Of a DNA stretch of 64,000 nt, positions 52,547 to 61,194 are shown in pieces (the first letter of the stretch is position 1; each line of letters begins with the position of its first letter). Source of the DNA: Flaviflexus huanghaiensis. Its GTDB lineage: Bacteria > Actinomycetota > Actinomycetes > Actinomycetales > Actinomycetaceae. The notes below the pieces were generated by a model, which saw only the letters and a program-made list of their open reading frames with translations, was not told where the DNA came from and searched no databases. The position numbers were made by a program, and so were the translations under genes. The stretch covers positions 1 to 64,000 of the forward strand of contig NZ_JACFAK010000001.1 in the NCBI RefSeq assembly GCF_014118685.1, written 5' to 3'.

Positions 52547-53749
52547 ATGACATGGATAAGCGAATTGGCGCGGCAAACTCCAACTCTGGCGCCCGGGGCG
52601 TGGATCCCGACCGGCTCCGACTGGGGCACGCATCCGGCATGGCTCGACACGTCATCAGGTGCCATGCGGTCTGAAACCCGCTTCGTTGATGTCCTTGTCA
52701 TCGGAGCTGGCCAAGCGGGCCTGGCGGCTGCCCACGAGCTCAACCGCAGAGGCATGAGAGGCTTCGCTGACGGCACCTCCCTCGCGGGCACGTACCAGGT
52801 ACTCGATGCTGAGGTGCGGCCGGGCGGCGCGTGGCAGCACAGGTGGTCGACGCTGACGATGGCGACCGTCAACGACATAGCCGATCTTCCTGGTCTGTCA
52901 GTAGGCCCCCACGAACCCGATGACCAAGCCTCCCATGTCATCCCCGAGTACTTCACACGCTATGAGGAGGCGTTCGACCTGCCGATCATGCGGCCCGTCT
53001 TCGTCCACTCCGTACACCGGGACGCGGGCGGCTATCTCGTGACGACGACGGCCGGCACCTGGCAGGCGCGGGCGATCATCAACTGCACGGGGACATGGAG
53101 CCGCCCGTTTATCCCGCACTATCCGGGTATCCACAGTTTTGCGGGTCTGCAGATGCACACGCAGGATTACAGGGGACCGAACCAGTTCACACGCAAGCGG
53201 GTCGCGGTTGTCGGCGGCGGCATTTCCGCCACCCAGCACCTTGCGGAGATCGCTCCGGTTGCGAAGTCGACAGCATGGTTCACCCGTCGCGAGCCTCAAT
53301 GGATCGAGTCCGGTGGCAAGCTCACGTCGGGCCTCGACGTCGAAAGGTCCGTCAGAGAGCGGGTCGAGAAAGGGCTCCGTCCGCTCTCAGTCGTGGCGGC
53401 GACCGGACTTCTTGTTACAGCCTCCGTGCGGGAGGCGCTCGCTGCAGGAGTATTTAAGCGGCGGCCCATGTTCACTCGGATCGAGCCCGATGGTCTTGTG
53501 CAGGAGAACGGGAAGCTGTGGCGGGCTGACAGCATTTTATGGGCCACGGGATTCCGGTCGGAGCTCCGCCATCTCGCACCGCTCAAGCTCAGAACAAAGT
53601 ACGGCGGAGTCATGATGAGCGGAACTGCTGTCGCAGGTGAACCGACGCTTCACCTCCTCGGATATGGTCCGACTGCGTCGACGGTCGGCGCCCGCTGGGG
53701 CGCGCGAAAGGCCGTGCGGGAGCTGATCAAGGTGCTCGGGATAGACTAG
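52547..53749 (+). CDS. FAD-dependent NAD(P)-binding monooxygenase (CzcO/BVMO-like)
   Basis: 400 aa. FAD-binding VLVIGAGQAGLAAA (G53, G55, G58), then RPGGAWQHRWSTLTMATVND; NAD(P)-binding KRVAVVGGGISATQHLAEI in the middle; late motif ILWATGFRSELRHL. Resembles flavoprotein CzcO and small Baeyer-Villiger-type enzymes. Residues 1-40 precede the usual start; an ATG at 52664 would remove them. The -10 at 52535 supports the longer form. Substrate unknown. Confidence 0.87.
   Translation: MTWISELARQTPTLAPGAWIPTGSDWGTHPAWLDTSSGAMRSETRFVDVLVIGAGQAGLAAAHELNRRGMRGFADGTSLAGTYQVLDAEVRPGGAWQHRWSTLTMATVNDIADLPGLSVGPHEPDDQASHVIPEYFTRYEEAFDLPIMRPVFVHSVHRDAGGYLVTTTAGTWQARAIINCTGTWSRPFIPHYPGIHSFAGLQMHTQDYRGPNQFTRKRVAVVGGGISATQHLAEIAPVAKSTAWFTRREPQWIESGGKLTSGLDVERSVRERVEKGLRPLSVVAATGLLVTASVREALAAGVFKRRPMFTRIEPDGLVQENGKLWRADSILWATGFRSELRHLAPLKLRTKYGGVMMSGTAVAGEPTLHLLGYGPTASTVGARWGARKAVRELIKVLGID
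53742..53747 (+). promoter_or_regulatory. -10 candidate for the three-gene membrane cassette
   Basis: TAGACT overlaps the end of the monooxygenase gene and ends 9 nt before the ATG at 53757, so any leader would be about 3 nt. Confidence 0.35.
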
Positions 53750-53756
53750 TGCCACT

Positions 53757-54431
53757 ATGTCCTCCACTGAGCTTGTCACCACCATCATGAAGGGCGGGCT
53801 CGTGCCCGCGGATCGCCCGCAGGACCGAGTCCAGCGCATTTTCACGGGGCTCTTTTTCGGCACACTCGTCGGGTCTCTCATCACAATCCTGTTTTTCTCC
53901 GACCGAGTGTCGCTCGTCGGCTACGCGGTTCCCTTCATCGTCCTTTTCGTCATCGGTGCGATCGGCTACGCGGTGTGGGCGGCCGTTCGCGGCAAGAACT
54001 CGGACCAGTCGATTCCCGTCGTAGCGAAGGTCCTTGGCACGTCCGAAGCAGAGTCGGAGCGGCGCACCCGCACGGGCGACATCATCTGTCCGGTTGTCGT
54101 TCGCCCGCTCGAGGGCGCAGACTTCCGCTCAATCATTGTCTCAAGCTCCGGTTCGAAGCAGCCTGCGAAAGACCTTGCTCCCGGCACGATCATGGCGCTA
54201 CGCCAGGTTGAGCCCGGTATCGGTGACCTTGTCGTCGCCCCCGCCACCGATGAACAACGGGACCTCATGGAGCGGTGGGCGAAGAATCCGAAACTTGTGT
54301 CGAACCGGCCGCCGATTCTCGCTGGACGGCGCGGCCCACTCGAACGTCAGCCGCTTTCCGCCGCGATCGAGTTTTACCTGTCACTGAGCATCGGAGCAGG
54401 GGTTATGTTCGGCGTACTCCAGTTCGTCTAA
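53757..54431 (+). CDS. Hypothetical membrane protein
   Basis: 224 aa, family not recognised. Two membrane segments near 30-50 and 54-74 (TGLFFGTLVGSLITILFF, VPFIVLFVIGAIGYAVW), a soluble middle domain with RTGDIICPVVVRPLEGADFR and SSGSKQPAKDLAPGTIMALR, and a C-terminal segment (IEFYLSLSIGAGVMFGVLQF). First of three tightly spaced genes. Confidence 0.75.
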   Translation: MSSTELVTTIMKGGLVPADRPQDRVQRIFTGLFFGTLVGSLITILFFSDRVSLVGYAVPFIVLFVIGAIGYAVWAAVRGKNSDQSIPVVAKVLGTSEAESERRTRTGDIICPVVVRPLEGADFRSIIVSSSGSKQPAKDLAPGTIMALRQVEPGIGDLVVAPATDEQRDLMERWAKNPKLVSNRPPILAGRRGPLERQPLSAAIEFYLSLSIGAGVMFGVLQFV

Positions 54432-54471
54432 TACCCGGAGCGCGTACCCTGAACAATGAGGGGGTGGGCCG

Positions 54472-55272
54472 GTGAGTGATGAGGAGACGTGGGATCCGGA
54501 AATTCACGATCCTGCGTATAGCGGTGACGTGAGAACCCCCGTCCCGTACCGACGTCCGCTAACCAGCCCTGCCGGGGTGGTCGCCCCCGGTGGAGCGGCA
54601 GGGCGAACCAGTGACTTCCTCGGTCAGCCACGGCCCGACATGGTCCGACCCCGAAAGGTGGAACTGCCCGCGACGACCGAGCCGAAAGCAGACAGCGAAT
54701 ACGAACACTATCGCGACGGCGGCACGCTTCCCTGGTGGGCATGGGCCGGGATCGGCGCGGTCGTCACCGGTTGCGGGCTTCTTGCGTTCGCTGCTGTCGC
54801 GCCACCAAACATCGTGACAGCAGAGTTTGACCCGCGACTCAGCACCGACTATTCGACATTGGACGTGCTCCCGGTGGATGGCGTCTTCGAAAGCACGGTG
54901 GGCCAGGTGTCGTGGGCTGTCGACATTGAGTCCGTCAGCTGGTTCGCGGACCTTCAGGCCCGAATCGACACGAGCATGCCCGAGCCGGCCAACGGGATGA
55001 AGTACGTCGCCGTCGAGGTCGACATCGTGACCGAATTTCCTAACATGACGCCGATGGACGAAGCGCTGTTCCTCACGTATCTCGCGCCGAGTGGGCAGGA
55101 GTATACGGTGCACTACTGCAGTAGCGGTTGCCTCGCCGACCCGGGCCCCGCCACCTACGAGACGGCCGGTTGGGTGTATTTTGAAGTGCCGCGATCCGAA
55201 CCGGCGGGCGGGCACCTGCGGATCAAGCTTCTCTATTCCGGTACTGCCGACATCCTTATGGAACTCCGATGA
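54472..55272 (+). CDS. Hypothetical single-pass membrane protein, DUF4352-like exterior
   Basis: 266 aa. About 85 cytoplasmic, Pro-rich residues, one membrane helix (WWAWAGIGAVVTGCGLLAFA) and an extracytoplasmic domain with KYVAVEVDIVTEFPNMTP and a close Cys pair in HYCSSGCLADPG. The outer domain resembles immunoglobulin-like DUF4352/telomere-like regions. GTG at 54472 has AGGGGG upstream. Overlaps the next gene by 4 nt. Confidence 0.75.
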   Translation: MSDEETWDPEIHDPAYSGDVRTPVPYRRPLTSPAGVVAPGGAAGRTSDFLGQPRPDMVRPRKVELPATTEPKADSEYEHYRDGGTLPWWAWAGIGAVVTGCGLLAFAAVAPPNIVTAEFDPRLSTDYSTLDVLPVDGVFESTVGQVSWAVDIESVSWFADLQARIDTSMPEPANGMKYVAVEVDIVTEFPNMTPMDEALFLTYLAPSGQEYTVHYCSSGCLADPGPATYETAGWVYFEVPRSEPAGGHLRIKLLYSGTADILMELR

Positions 55273-55520
55273 CCGATTATCAGCCACCCGAAGCTGACCC
55301 GTTCGACCTCGGCCCGGTTGAACCACCTCGCGACGCAACCCAACCGGCGCCCATGGACACGTTTCTCGACAGACTCTACGGCCCGACCGACGAGCCCATG
55401 CCTCTCATCCGGACAGAGCCCCGGGAGCAGGGTTCGCGACCGTTTCCCCCGGCGATGTGGCTGTGGGTAACCGGAACCCTCACTCTCGCCATCATCACCA
55501 TCCTCCTGCTGCTCAGCTGA
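55269..55520 (+). CDS. Small hypothetical tail-anchored membrane protein
   Basis: 83 aa. Acidic, Pro-rich cytoplasmic part with TFLDRLYGPTDEPMPLIRTE and one C-terminal helix (MWLWVTGTLTLAIITILLLL). Starts in the stop of the previous gene (ATGA). No family recognised. Probably acts with the two membrane proteins before it. Confidence 0.7.
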   Translation: MTDYQPPEADPFDLGPVEPPRDATQPAPMDTFLDRLYGPTDEPMPLIRTEPREQGSRPFPPAMWLWVTGTLTLAIITILLLLS

Positions 55521-55526
55521 CCGATG

Positions 55527-58500
55527 TCAGCTGAGGAGTTTGCGGATGCGGGGGAGCGAAACTTTGACAGACGTGCCGAGCTTTTGCGCGAAGAGGGACA
55601 CGCGTAGCTCTTCGATGAGCCACCGCGCACGCTCAGCCGCAGCCTCATCATCAGCGCTCGCGGGCTTATAGCGTGCTAGAACATCCTCGGCCTCAGCCAC
55701 CTGAGTTGCCTTCTCGTCATCCGACCCCAGGTCCGCTGTCTCGATGCGGAGCCTCGCCGCGCTGAGGTAGCGGGGCAGGTGAGGTAACCACTCAGCGGGC
55801 GTCTTTTTGAGGAACCCGTTGTAGACAAGTCCGTCGACCTGGTCCTTCACCTCGGCGACAACGCCCGCCATAGACGAGGGAGCCCGCTCCATGCTGGCGA
55901 GAACTTCCCTCCAAGAACCGAGAACCCGGCCGGTGATGTCGGCAAGACGGTAGATCTCATCCTCGACGGAGTTCCTCAGCCTCTCGACGAGCGCATCGAA
56001 GTCCGCCTGCGTCCGGATGTTGCCGACCGGGCCAGCGAGGCTACGCACAGCAGCCCACTGAAGATCCGCGACCAGCGCCTCTGTTGTCGGGTACGGCGAT
56101 CCCGCCATCGTCAGGGCGAGAGCGGGGGACCATCGTGAGGTCACTCGGCTGACAGGTAGAGAGAGCTTCTGCGTCGCGAGGGAGAGGACGCCGAGACGAT
56201 GTTCGCGGGCCTGAGCGCGGGTAGTGTCGAGCACCTCAACCTTGACCGCGCCACCTCGTTCGACGAGAGCCGGGTAGCCCTTCGCGGTACCAGCCTCTAC
56301 TGTCAAAGGCAGACCGCTACCAAAACCGGTCGTCGGCAGGGACGGCTGGATCGCCGTAGCCACCGCCTTCTTCACGGCACGTGCGACAGCCTGGCGAGTG
56401 TCGGGAGCAAGCTTCTTCTGCAGGTAGGTAATCGACGGCCCTTCGGCGAGCACCTTGCCACGGCCGGAGACAACCCGGAAGTTGGCTGATAGGTGTTCAG
56501 GCAGGTCACCCCACTCGTCGATTGTCACGCCGCGCACGTGTTGGACCGCGGCAGAGAATGCCTCCCGGAACGTGGGCGCGTCCGGCTCACCGGTGGCGAC
56601 CTCGTCCCAGGCGGGTAGCAAGGCAAGGACGGCGCGGGCGACATCGGGTGCCGGCACGAGCTCGCGGCGGATTCTCTTCGGCAGGGAACGGATCGTCGAC
56701 TCCGCAAGGTCGGAAAGCATGCCGGGGACGAGCCAGTCGAACCCGTCATCTGTCAGCTGCGGCAGGACCGTGACAGGAACGGTGATCGTGATCCCGTCAT
56801 GGCGGGAACCCGGATTGAAATCGTACGAGATGGGGAGGCGATGACCGCGCTGGACCCACGTGTCCGGATAGTCGTCGGTGCTCGCCTCTGTCTCGCCGAG
56901 CAAGAGGGAACGCGGGTACCTCAGGTCAACCCGCCTGCTGTTCTTCTTGTACCAGGAGTTGAAATGGGCGGCCGAGACGATATTGTCCGGCAACCTCTCA
57001 TCGAAGAACTCCTCGAGCTGCCGAGAATCGGCCAGCAATCCATGGACCCTCCGGCGTTGCTCAACCTCGCGAGCCTCTTCTATCGCCTTCCTGTTTGCTT
57101 TGATAAACGGATGCCACGTATCACGCCACTGGTTCTCTACAAGAGCGTGTCGGATGAACATCTCCCGCGCCAGCTCATGAGCTTCGATGGTGCCGACTTT
57201 CGACAGCAAGACCTGCCGGTCGGCAATGAGGGTGAGCCCGTAGAGCATGACTTTTTCGTGAACCATGGCCGCGCCGTGCTTCGTTGACCAGAATGGTTCT
57301 GAATGGACCTTCGACATGACGTGAGAGGCGAGCGGCTCAACCCATTCGGGCTCAATCTGAGCGACAGTGCGCGCAAACAGTCTCGACGTCTCAACAAGCT
57401 CAGCCGCCATGACCCACGAAGGATGCCGTTTCGCAAGGCCGGAGCCCGGCCAGATAATGAAGCGCGATCCGCGTGATCCCTCGTAGTCCCGCCGCCTCTC
57501 GTCCCACGAGCCGAGCGAGGACAGGAGTCCGACAAGCAGGGCCTTGTGGATTTCCTCCGACTTTGACCGATCGAAAGCTCGGACGGCCGACACGACATCT
57601 CCTGCCTGGTCGATGAGCTTCGGGCTGGGAATGCCGATCCTGCGGGCGCCGAGCGAACGTCCGACCTGGCGGAGCTGAAGGACAACGTCCCGCCACTCCC
57701 GGAAGCGCAGATAGTTGAGATACTCGGCGCGGCATAGCCTCCTGAACGCGGAGCCAGAAAGGTCGCGCTCCATAACGTTGAGATACCGCCAGACGTTGAG
57801 GTAGGCGATAAAGTCCGAGCGGGGGTCCGTGAACCGCTCGTGATAGGCATCGGCTTCGACTCGCTTCTCGCTCGGTCGTTCTCGGACATCTTGGACCGAG
57901 AGGGCGGCGACGATGACGAGGACCTCGGAAATGACGCCATTGGTTTGGGCTTCGAGCAACATGCGACCGAGCCGCGGATCGATAGGAAGCTGCGCGAGCT
58001 TGCGGCCGACCTGGGTGAGCCGTCCACTCTTGATCGCACCGATCTCATCGAGCAACTGGAGCCCGGCCCGGACGGCCGTGACCTGGGGCGGGTCGACAAA
58101 CGGGAAATCCGCCACTTCTCCAAGGCCCAAAGCCGCCATCTGCAAAATGACGGATGCGAGCGAGGTCCGCTGGATCTCCGGCTCCGTGAACTCCGGCCGG
58201 GACTCGTAGTCATCCTCGGAGTAGAGGCGGATCGCGATACCGTCAGCGACGCGACCGCATCGTCCCGACCGCTGGTTGGCGCTCGCCTGAGAAATGTCCT
58301 CAATGGGAAGACGCTGGACCTTCGTCTTGTTCGAGTAGCGGGAGATGCGGGCGGTGCCGGGGTCGATGACGTACCGAATGCCGGGCACGGTCAGCGATGT
58401 CTCGGCGATATTGGTCGACAGGATGATCCGCCGCCACTCGTGATGAGCGAAGATTCTGTGCTGCTCGGCGGAGCTCAGCCTCGCGTACAGGGGTAGGACC

Positions 58501-59318
58501 TCGATCATCCCGGGACGGCCGTGCCCGGGAGCGGCGTAGTGCCGCAGGGATTCCTGTAGAGCCTTGTCAGCATCACGGATCTCGCCCTCCCCGGAGAGGA
58601 ACACGAGAATGTCTCCGGGACCTTCAGCCGTGAGCTCGTCGACTCCGTCGACGATGCCGGAAATGAGGTCGCCGTCATCCGGCTCCCGGTAGCGGATCTC
58701 GACTGGGTACGTCCGTCCGGAGACGCTAATGATCGGTGCGACCTCCTCCGGTACGGCCTGTTTCGGACCGAAGTGCTCCGCGAACCGTTCGGAGTCGATC
58801 GTGGCAGAGGTGATGATGAGTTTCAGGTCCGGGCGCTGGGGCAGGAGCTGTGCGAGATAGCCGAGGAGGAAGTCGATGTTGAGGGACCGCTCATGCGCCT
58901 CATCGATGATGATCGTGTCGTATCGCGTGAGCAACGGGTCGCCCTGGATCTCGGCCAAGAGAATGCCGTCGGTCATGAGCTTAACGAGCGTGCGGTCTGA
59001 TACCTGGTCAGTAAAGCGAACCTGGTAGCCGACTTGCTCGCCGAGCTCGACACCGAGCTCGAAGCTGATCCGCTCCGCAACGGAGCGCGCCGCGATCCTG
59101 CGTGGCTGTGTATGGCCGATCATCCCGTCGATTCCACGGCCGAGTTCGAGGCAAATCTTCGGTAGCTGGGTTGTCTTCCCCGAACCGGTCTCGCCCGCCA
59201 CAATGACAACCTGATGATCGGCAATTGCGCGCGCGATCTCATCCCGCCGCGCTGAAACTGGCAGGTCGGGGTAGATGATTGTCGGAAGAGCGGCTCGCCG
59301 GGTCTCGCGGTCTGTCAT
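55527..59318 (-). CDS. hrpA: ATP-dependent RNA helicase HrpA
   Basis: 1263 aa DEAH-box helicase. GETGSGKTT (42-50), TQPRRIAARSVAERI (motif Ia), DEAH (140-143), ITSATID (motif III), TNIAETSLTVPGIRYVID (motif V) and QRSGRCGR (motif VI) are all found. The long C-terminal part (about 620-1263, DUF3418/OB region) is the HrpA type. E. coli HrpA resolves stalled ribosomes; role here inferred. ATG 59318 lacks a Shine-Dalgarno; a longer frame upstream would overlap the divergent gene. Confidence 0.95.
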   Translation of the reverse strand: MTDRETRRAALPTIIYPDLPVSARRDEIARAIADHQVVIVAGETGSGKTTQLPKICLELGRGIDGMIGHTQPRRIAARSVAERISFELGVELGEQVGYQVRFTDQVSDRTLVKLMTDGILLAEIQGDPLLTRYDTIIIDEAHERSLNIDFLLGYLAQLLPQRPDLKLIITSATIDSERFAEHFGPKQAVPEEVAPIISVSGRTYPVEIRYREPDDGDLISGIVDGVDELTAEGPGDILVFLSGEGEIRDADKALQESLRHYAAPGHGRPGMIEVLPLYARLSSAEQHRIFAHHEWRRIILSTNIAETSLTVPGIRYVIDPGTARISRYSNKTKVQRLPIEDISQASANQRSGRCGRVADGIAIRLYSEDDYESRPEFTEPEIQRTSLASVILQMAALGLGEVADFPFVDPPQVTAVRAGLQLLDEIGAIKSGRLTQVGRKLAQLPIDPRLGRMLLEAQTNGVISEVLVIVAALSVQDVRERPSEKRVEADAYHERFTDPRSDFIAYLNVWRYLNVMERDLSGSAFRRLCRAEYLNYLRFREWRDVVLQLRQVGRSLGARRIGIPSPKLIDQAGDVVSAVRAFDRSKSEEIHKALLVGLLSSLGSWDERRRDYEGSRGSRFIIWPGSGLAKRHPSWVMAAELVETSRLFARTVAQIEPEWVEPLASHVMSKVHSEPFWSTKHGAAMVHEKVMLYGLTLIADRQVLLSKVGTIEAHELAREMFIRHALVENQWRDTWHPFIKANRKAIEEAREVEQRRRVHGLLADSRQLEEFFDERLPDNIVSAAHFNSWYKKNSRRVDLRYPRSLLLGETEASTDDYPDTWVQRGHRLPISYDFNPGSRHDGITITVPVTVLPQLTDDGFDWLVPGMLSDLAESTIRSLPKRIRRELVPAPDVARAVLALLPAWDEVATGEPDAPTFREAFSAAVQHVRGVTIDEWGDLPEHLSANFRVVSGRGKVLAEGPSITYLQKKLAPDTRQAVARAVKKAVATAIQPSLPTTGFGSGLPLTVEAGTAKGYPALVERGGAVKVEVLDTTRAQAREHRLGVLSLATQKLSLPVSRVTSRWSPALALTMAGSPYPTTEALVADLQWAAVRSLAGPVGNIRTQADFDALVERLRNSVEDEIYRLADITGRVLGSWREVLASMERAPSSMAGVVAEVKDQVDGLVYNGFLKKTPAEWLPHLPRYLSAARLRIETADLGSDDEKATQVAEAEDVLARYKPASADDEAAAERARWLIEELRVSLFAQKLGTSVKVSLPRIRKLLS

Positions 59319-59332
59319 ATCTGCATCGTCAC

Positions 59333-59340
59333 CTATTATC
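59333..59340. promoter_or_regulatory. Overlapping divergent -10 elements, hrpA and EEP gene
   Basis: TATTAT on plus (59334-59339) and GATAAT on minus (59340-59335) share bases, so two divergent promoters seem to overlap. Confidence 0.45.
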
Positions 59341-59358
59341 GGCCCTGAAGGAGAATGG

Positions 59359-60366
59359 ATGAAATACCTGTACGCGATGCTCGTGATCATCGGGCTCGCG
59401 ATCGTTGCCGTCACCCTGGATCCGTCGCTCGTGCCGTACGACGGTTCCAACCTGGCACTCACCTACCCGATCAGCCAAATGATCGCTATGAGGGGGATCG
59501 TTGCCGCCGTTCTTGCCACGCTCGGCTTCATCTTCGCACTCATCGCTATCGTCCGCGCGCTCATGCTCCGCAAGGGTTTCTTCCTCGCCGTTTTCGGGTT
59601 GGGTCTCATCGCCGTCGCAGCGGGACATGTCGCCATCCTTGCGGACAGGGGACTTGATGCGGGACGTATGCCTCCGGATCGCGGCCTCACCCACGTGTCG
59701 CAGGGCACCGGCGAGCTGACCGTCATGTCCTACAACACGCTCGGTGGGGAGACGACGATGGACGATCTCCTGCCCATCGTCCTCGACACCGGTGTTGACG
59801 TCATTGTCCTCACCGAGACATCCACACAGAATGGGGAGCGACTGGCGAACCTCCTCGGGAACGAAGGCAGGCCGTTCACGATCTTCCATTCGGATGCCGA
59901 CCCGTATGATTCTCAGATCAAGTCGACCGTCGTTCTTGTGTCGGGAGCGCTTGGTGAATATCGGCAGGGCCCCAACCTTGGGCTGACGTGGGGTTCGGTC
60001 CACATCCGCTCCGTCGCTGGCGGCCCCGACATCATCGCTGTCCACCCGGTCGCGCCCGTCGGCGGCCTCGCGGATACGTGGCTCGAAGAGATTACAGCGG
60101 TCTACGAGCAGTGCGACACGATGACGAACACAATCATGGCTGGCGACTTCAACTCGACAATTGACCACATGCACGCAACCGGCGCCTCATGCACATCCGC
60201 ACTCGACGGGACAGTTGGCGGTTACGGTACGTGGCCCGCATCTGTCCCCGGGATTCTCGGCTCGCCGATCGACAACGTCTACACCGACTGGGAGACACGA
60301 GCCGCCGCCATCATTGACGTCGGCGGATCTGACCACCGAGGAGTGCTCGTCAGGCTGGCCCAATAG
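59359..60366 (+). CDS. Membrane endonuclease/exonuclease/phosphatase family protein
   Basis: 335 aa. Three N-terminal membrane segments (YAMLVIIGLAIVAVTL; GIVAAVLATLGFIFALIAIV; FFLAVFGLGLIAVAAGHV) then an extracellular EEP domain (about 118-335) with MSYNTLGGE, DVIVLTETS, AGDFNST and SDHRGVLV. The metal-dependent catalytic residues are present. Substrate could be nucleic acid, lipid or sugar phosphate. AAGGAG precedes ATG 59359; ATG 59355 is out of frame. Confidence 0.87.
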   Translation: MKYLYAMLVIIGLAIVAVTLDPSLVPYDGSNLALTYPISQMIAMRGIVAAVLATLGFIFALIAIVRALMLRKGFFLAVFGLGLIAVAAGHVAILADRGLDAGRMPPDRGLTHVSQGTGELTVMSYNTLGGETTMDDLLPIVLDTGVDVIVLTETSTQNGERLANLLGNEGRPFTIFHSDADPYDSQIKSTVVLVSGALGEYRQGPNLGLTWGSVHIRSVAGGPDIIAVHPVAPVGGLADTWLEEITAVYEQCDTMTNTIMAGDFNSTIDHMHATGASCTSALDGTVGGYGTWPASVPGILGSPIDNVYTDWETRAAAIIDVGGSDHRGVLVRLAQ

Positions 60367-60436
60367 CGGGAACCCTCCCGAGTCGAAACCAAACGCTCAT
60401 GAAGAGGCTCTGCGGGCAACGGTGGCCGAGGGTCTG

Positions 60437-61027
60437 TCAGTCCCGGAACAAAGCCGCCAGACGTTCGAGCGCATCCTGCCAGAACTGTTTTGTCTCGGGC
60501 ACGGCTTCGCGGCCGAGGCGCATGTGATTGATCGAGATTTTGCAGCGGGGCCGTCCCGACTTTGTCGGTGGCGTTGCATCGAGATTGAGAGCGACTCGGG
60601 TCCTCTCCCCGCCGTCGAAGCGAATCGACTTCTCGGACTGGGCGACTTCCTGAAGCTCGAGATCAAGCCAATCGCGACGTAGTTGATCATCGGCGAGGTA
60701 CGGCCACACGTCTGAGACCTTCGCAGAAAGCGTCTTCGAACTGTTGACGGTAAAGCTACCGTCCTTCGCCTGGCCGGGGGCTCGGAGCCCGCGTGACTGC
60801 TCGTAGCTCACCGTCACACCCTGCGCCCACCACGCATCGACTTCGTGCTTGCCGCCCATCCAGCGGGCGATCGTCGCATGGTCCCAATGCCGCGCGCCCG
60901 CCTCGTCGAGCAGCTCAAACCACTCTTCGCGGGTCCGGCCCGTCGCTTTCATCACCGCATCATCGGACACCATGGATTCCTGTGCCCGCACGGCGGAAGG
61001 CACGTTCTCATCATTGTGATCGGCCAT
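60437..61027 (-). CDS. DUF4287/SRPBCC domain protein
   Basis: 196 aa. N-terminal DUF4287 (VMKATGRTREEWFELLDEAG, WDHATIARWMGGKHEVDAWW) linked to a SRPBCC-like C-terminal part (TLSAKVSDVWPYLADDQLRR). Two-domain layout is common in actinobacteria and may involve DNA or metabolite sensing; no function is known. Leaderless start likely. Confidence 0.8.
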   Translation of the reverse strand: MADHNDENVPSAVRAQESMVSDDAVMKATGRTREEWFELLDEAGARHWDHATIARWMGGKHEVDAWWAQGVTVSYEQSRGLRAPGQAKDGSFTVNSSKTLSAKVSDVWPYLADDQLRRDWLDLELQEVAQSEKSIRFDGGERTRVALNLDATPPTKSGRPRCKISINHMRLGREAVPETKQFWQDALERLAALFRD

Positions 61028-61033
61028 ACATCG

Positions 61034-61039
61034 ACCTTA
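61034..61039 (-). promoter_or_regulatory. -10 element, leaderless promoter of DUF4287 gene
   Basis: TAAGGT on the minus strand ends 6 nt before the ATG at 61027. Confidence 0.5.
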
Positions 61040-61194
61040 CCCCGCTCGCTTGACAAGGTCACGAAAAGTCTGACGGTGACGCGAGAAACAACGTTTAAGT
61101 GCATCACCCGCACCGTCGCGAGTCTCGTGATGTGATGACGTCGGCCAAACTCCGATCGTGCGCATCGGCAGCGATGGGGGAGAATGGTCCGGTG

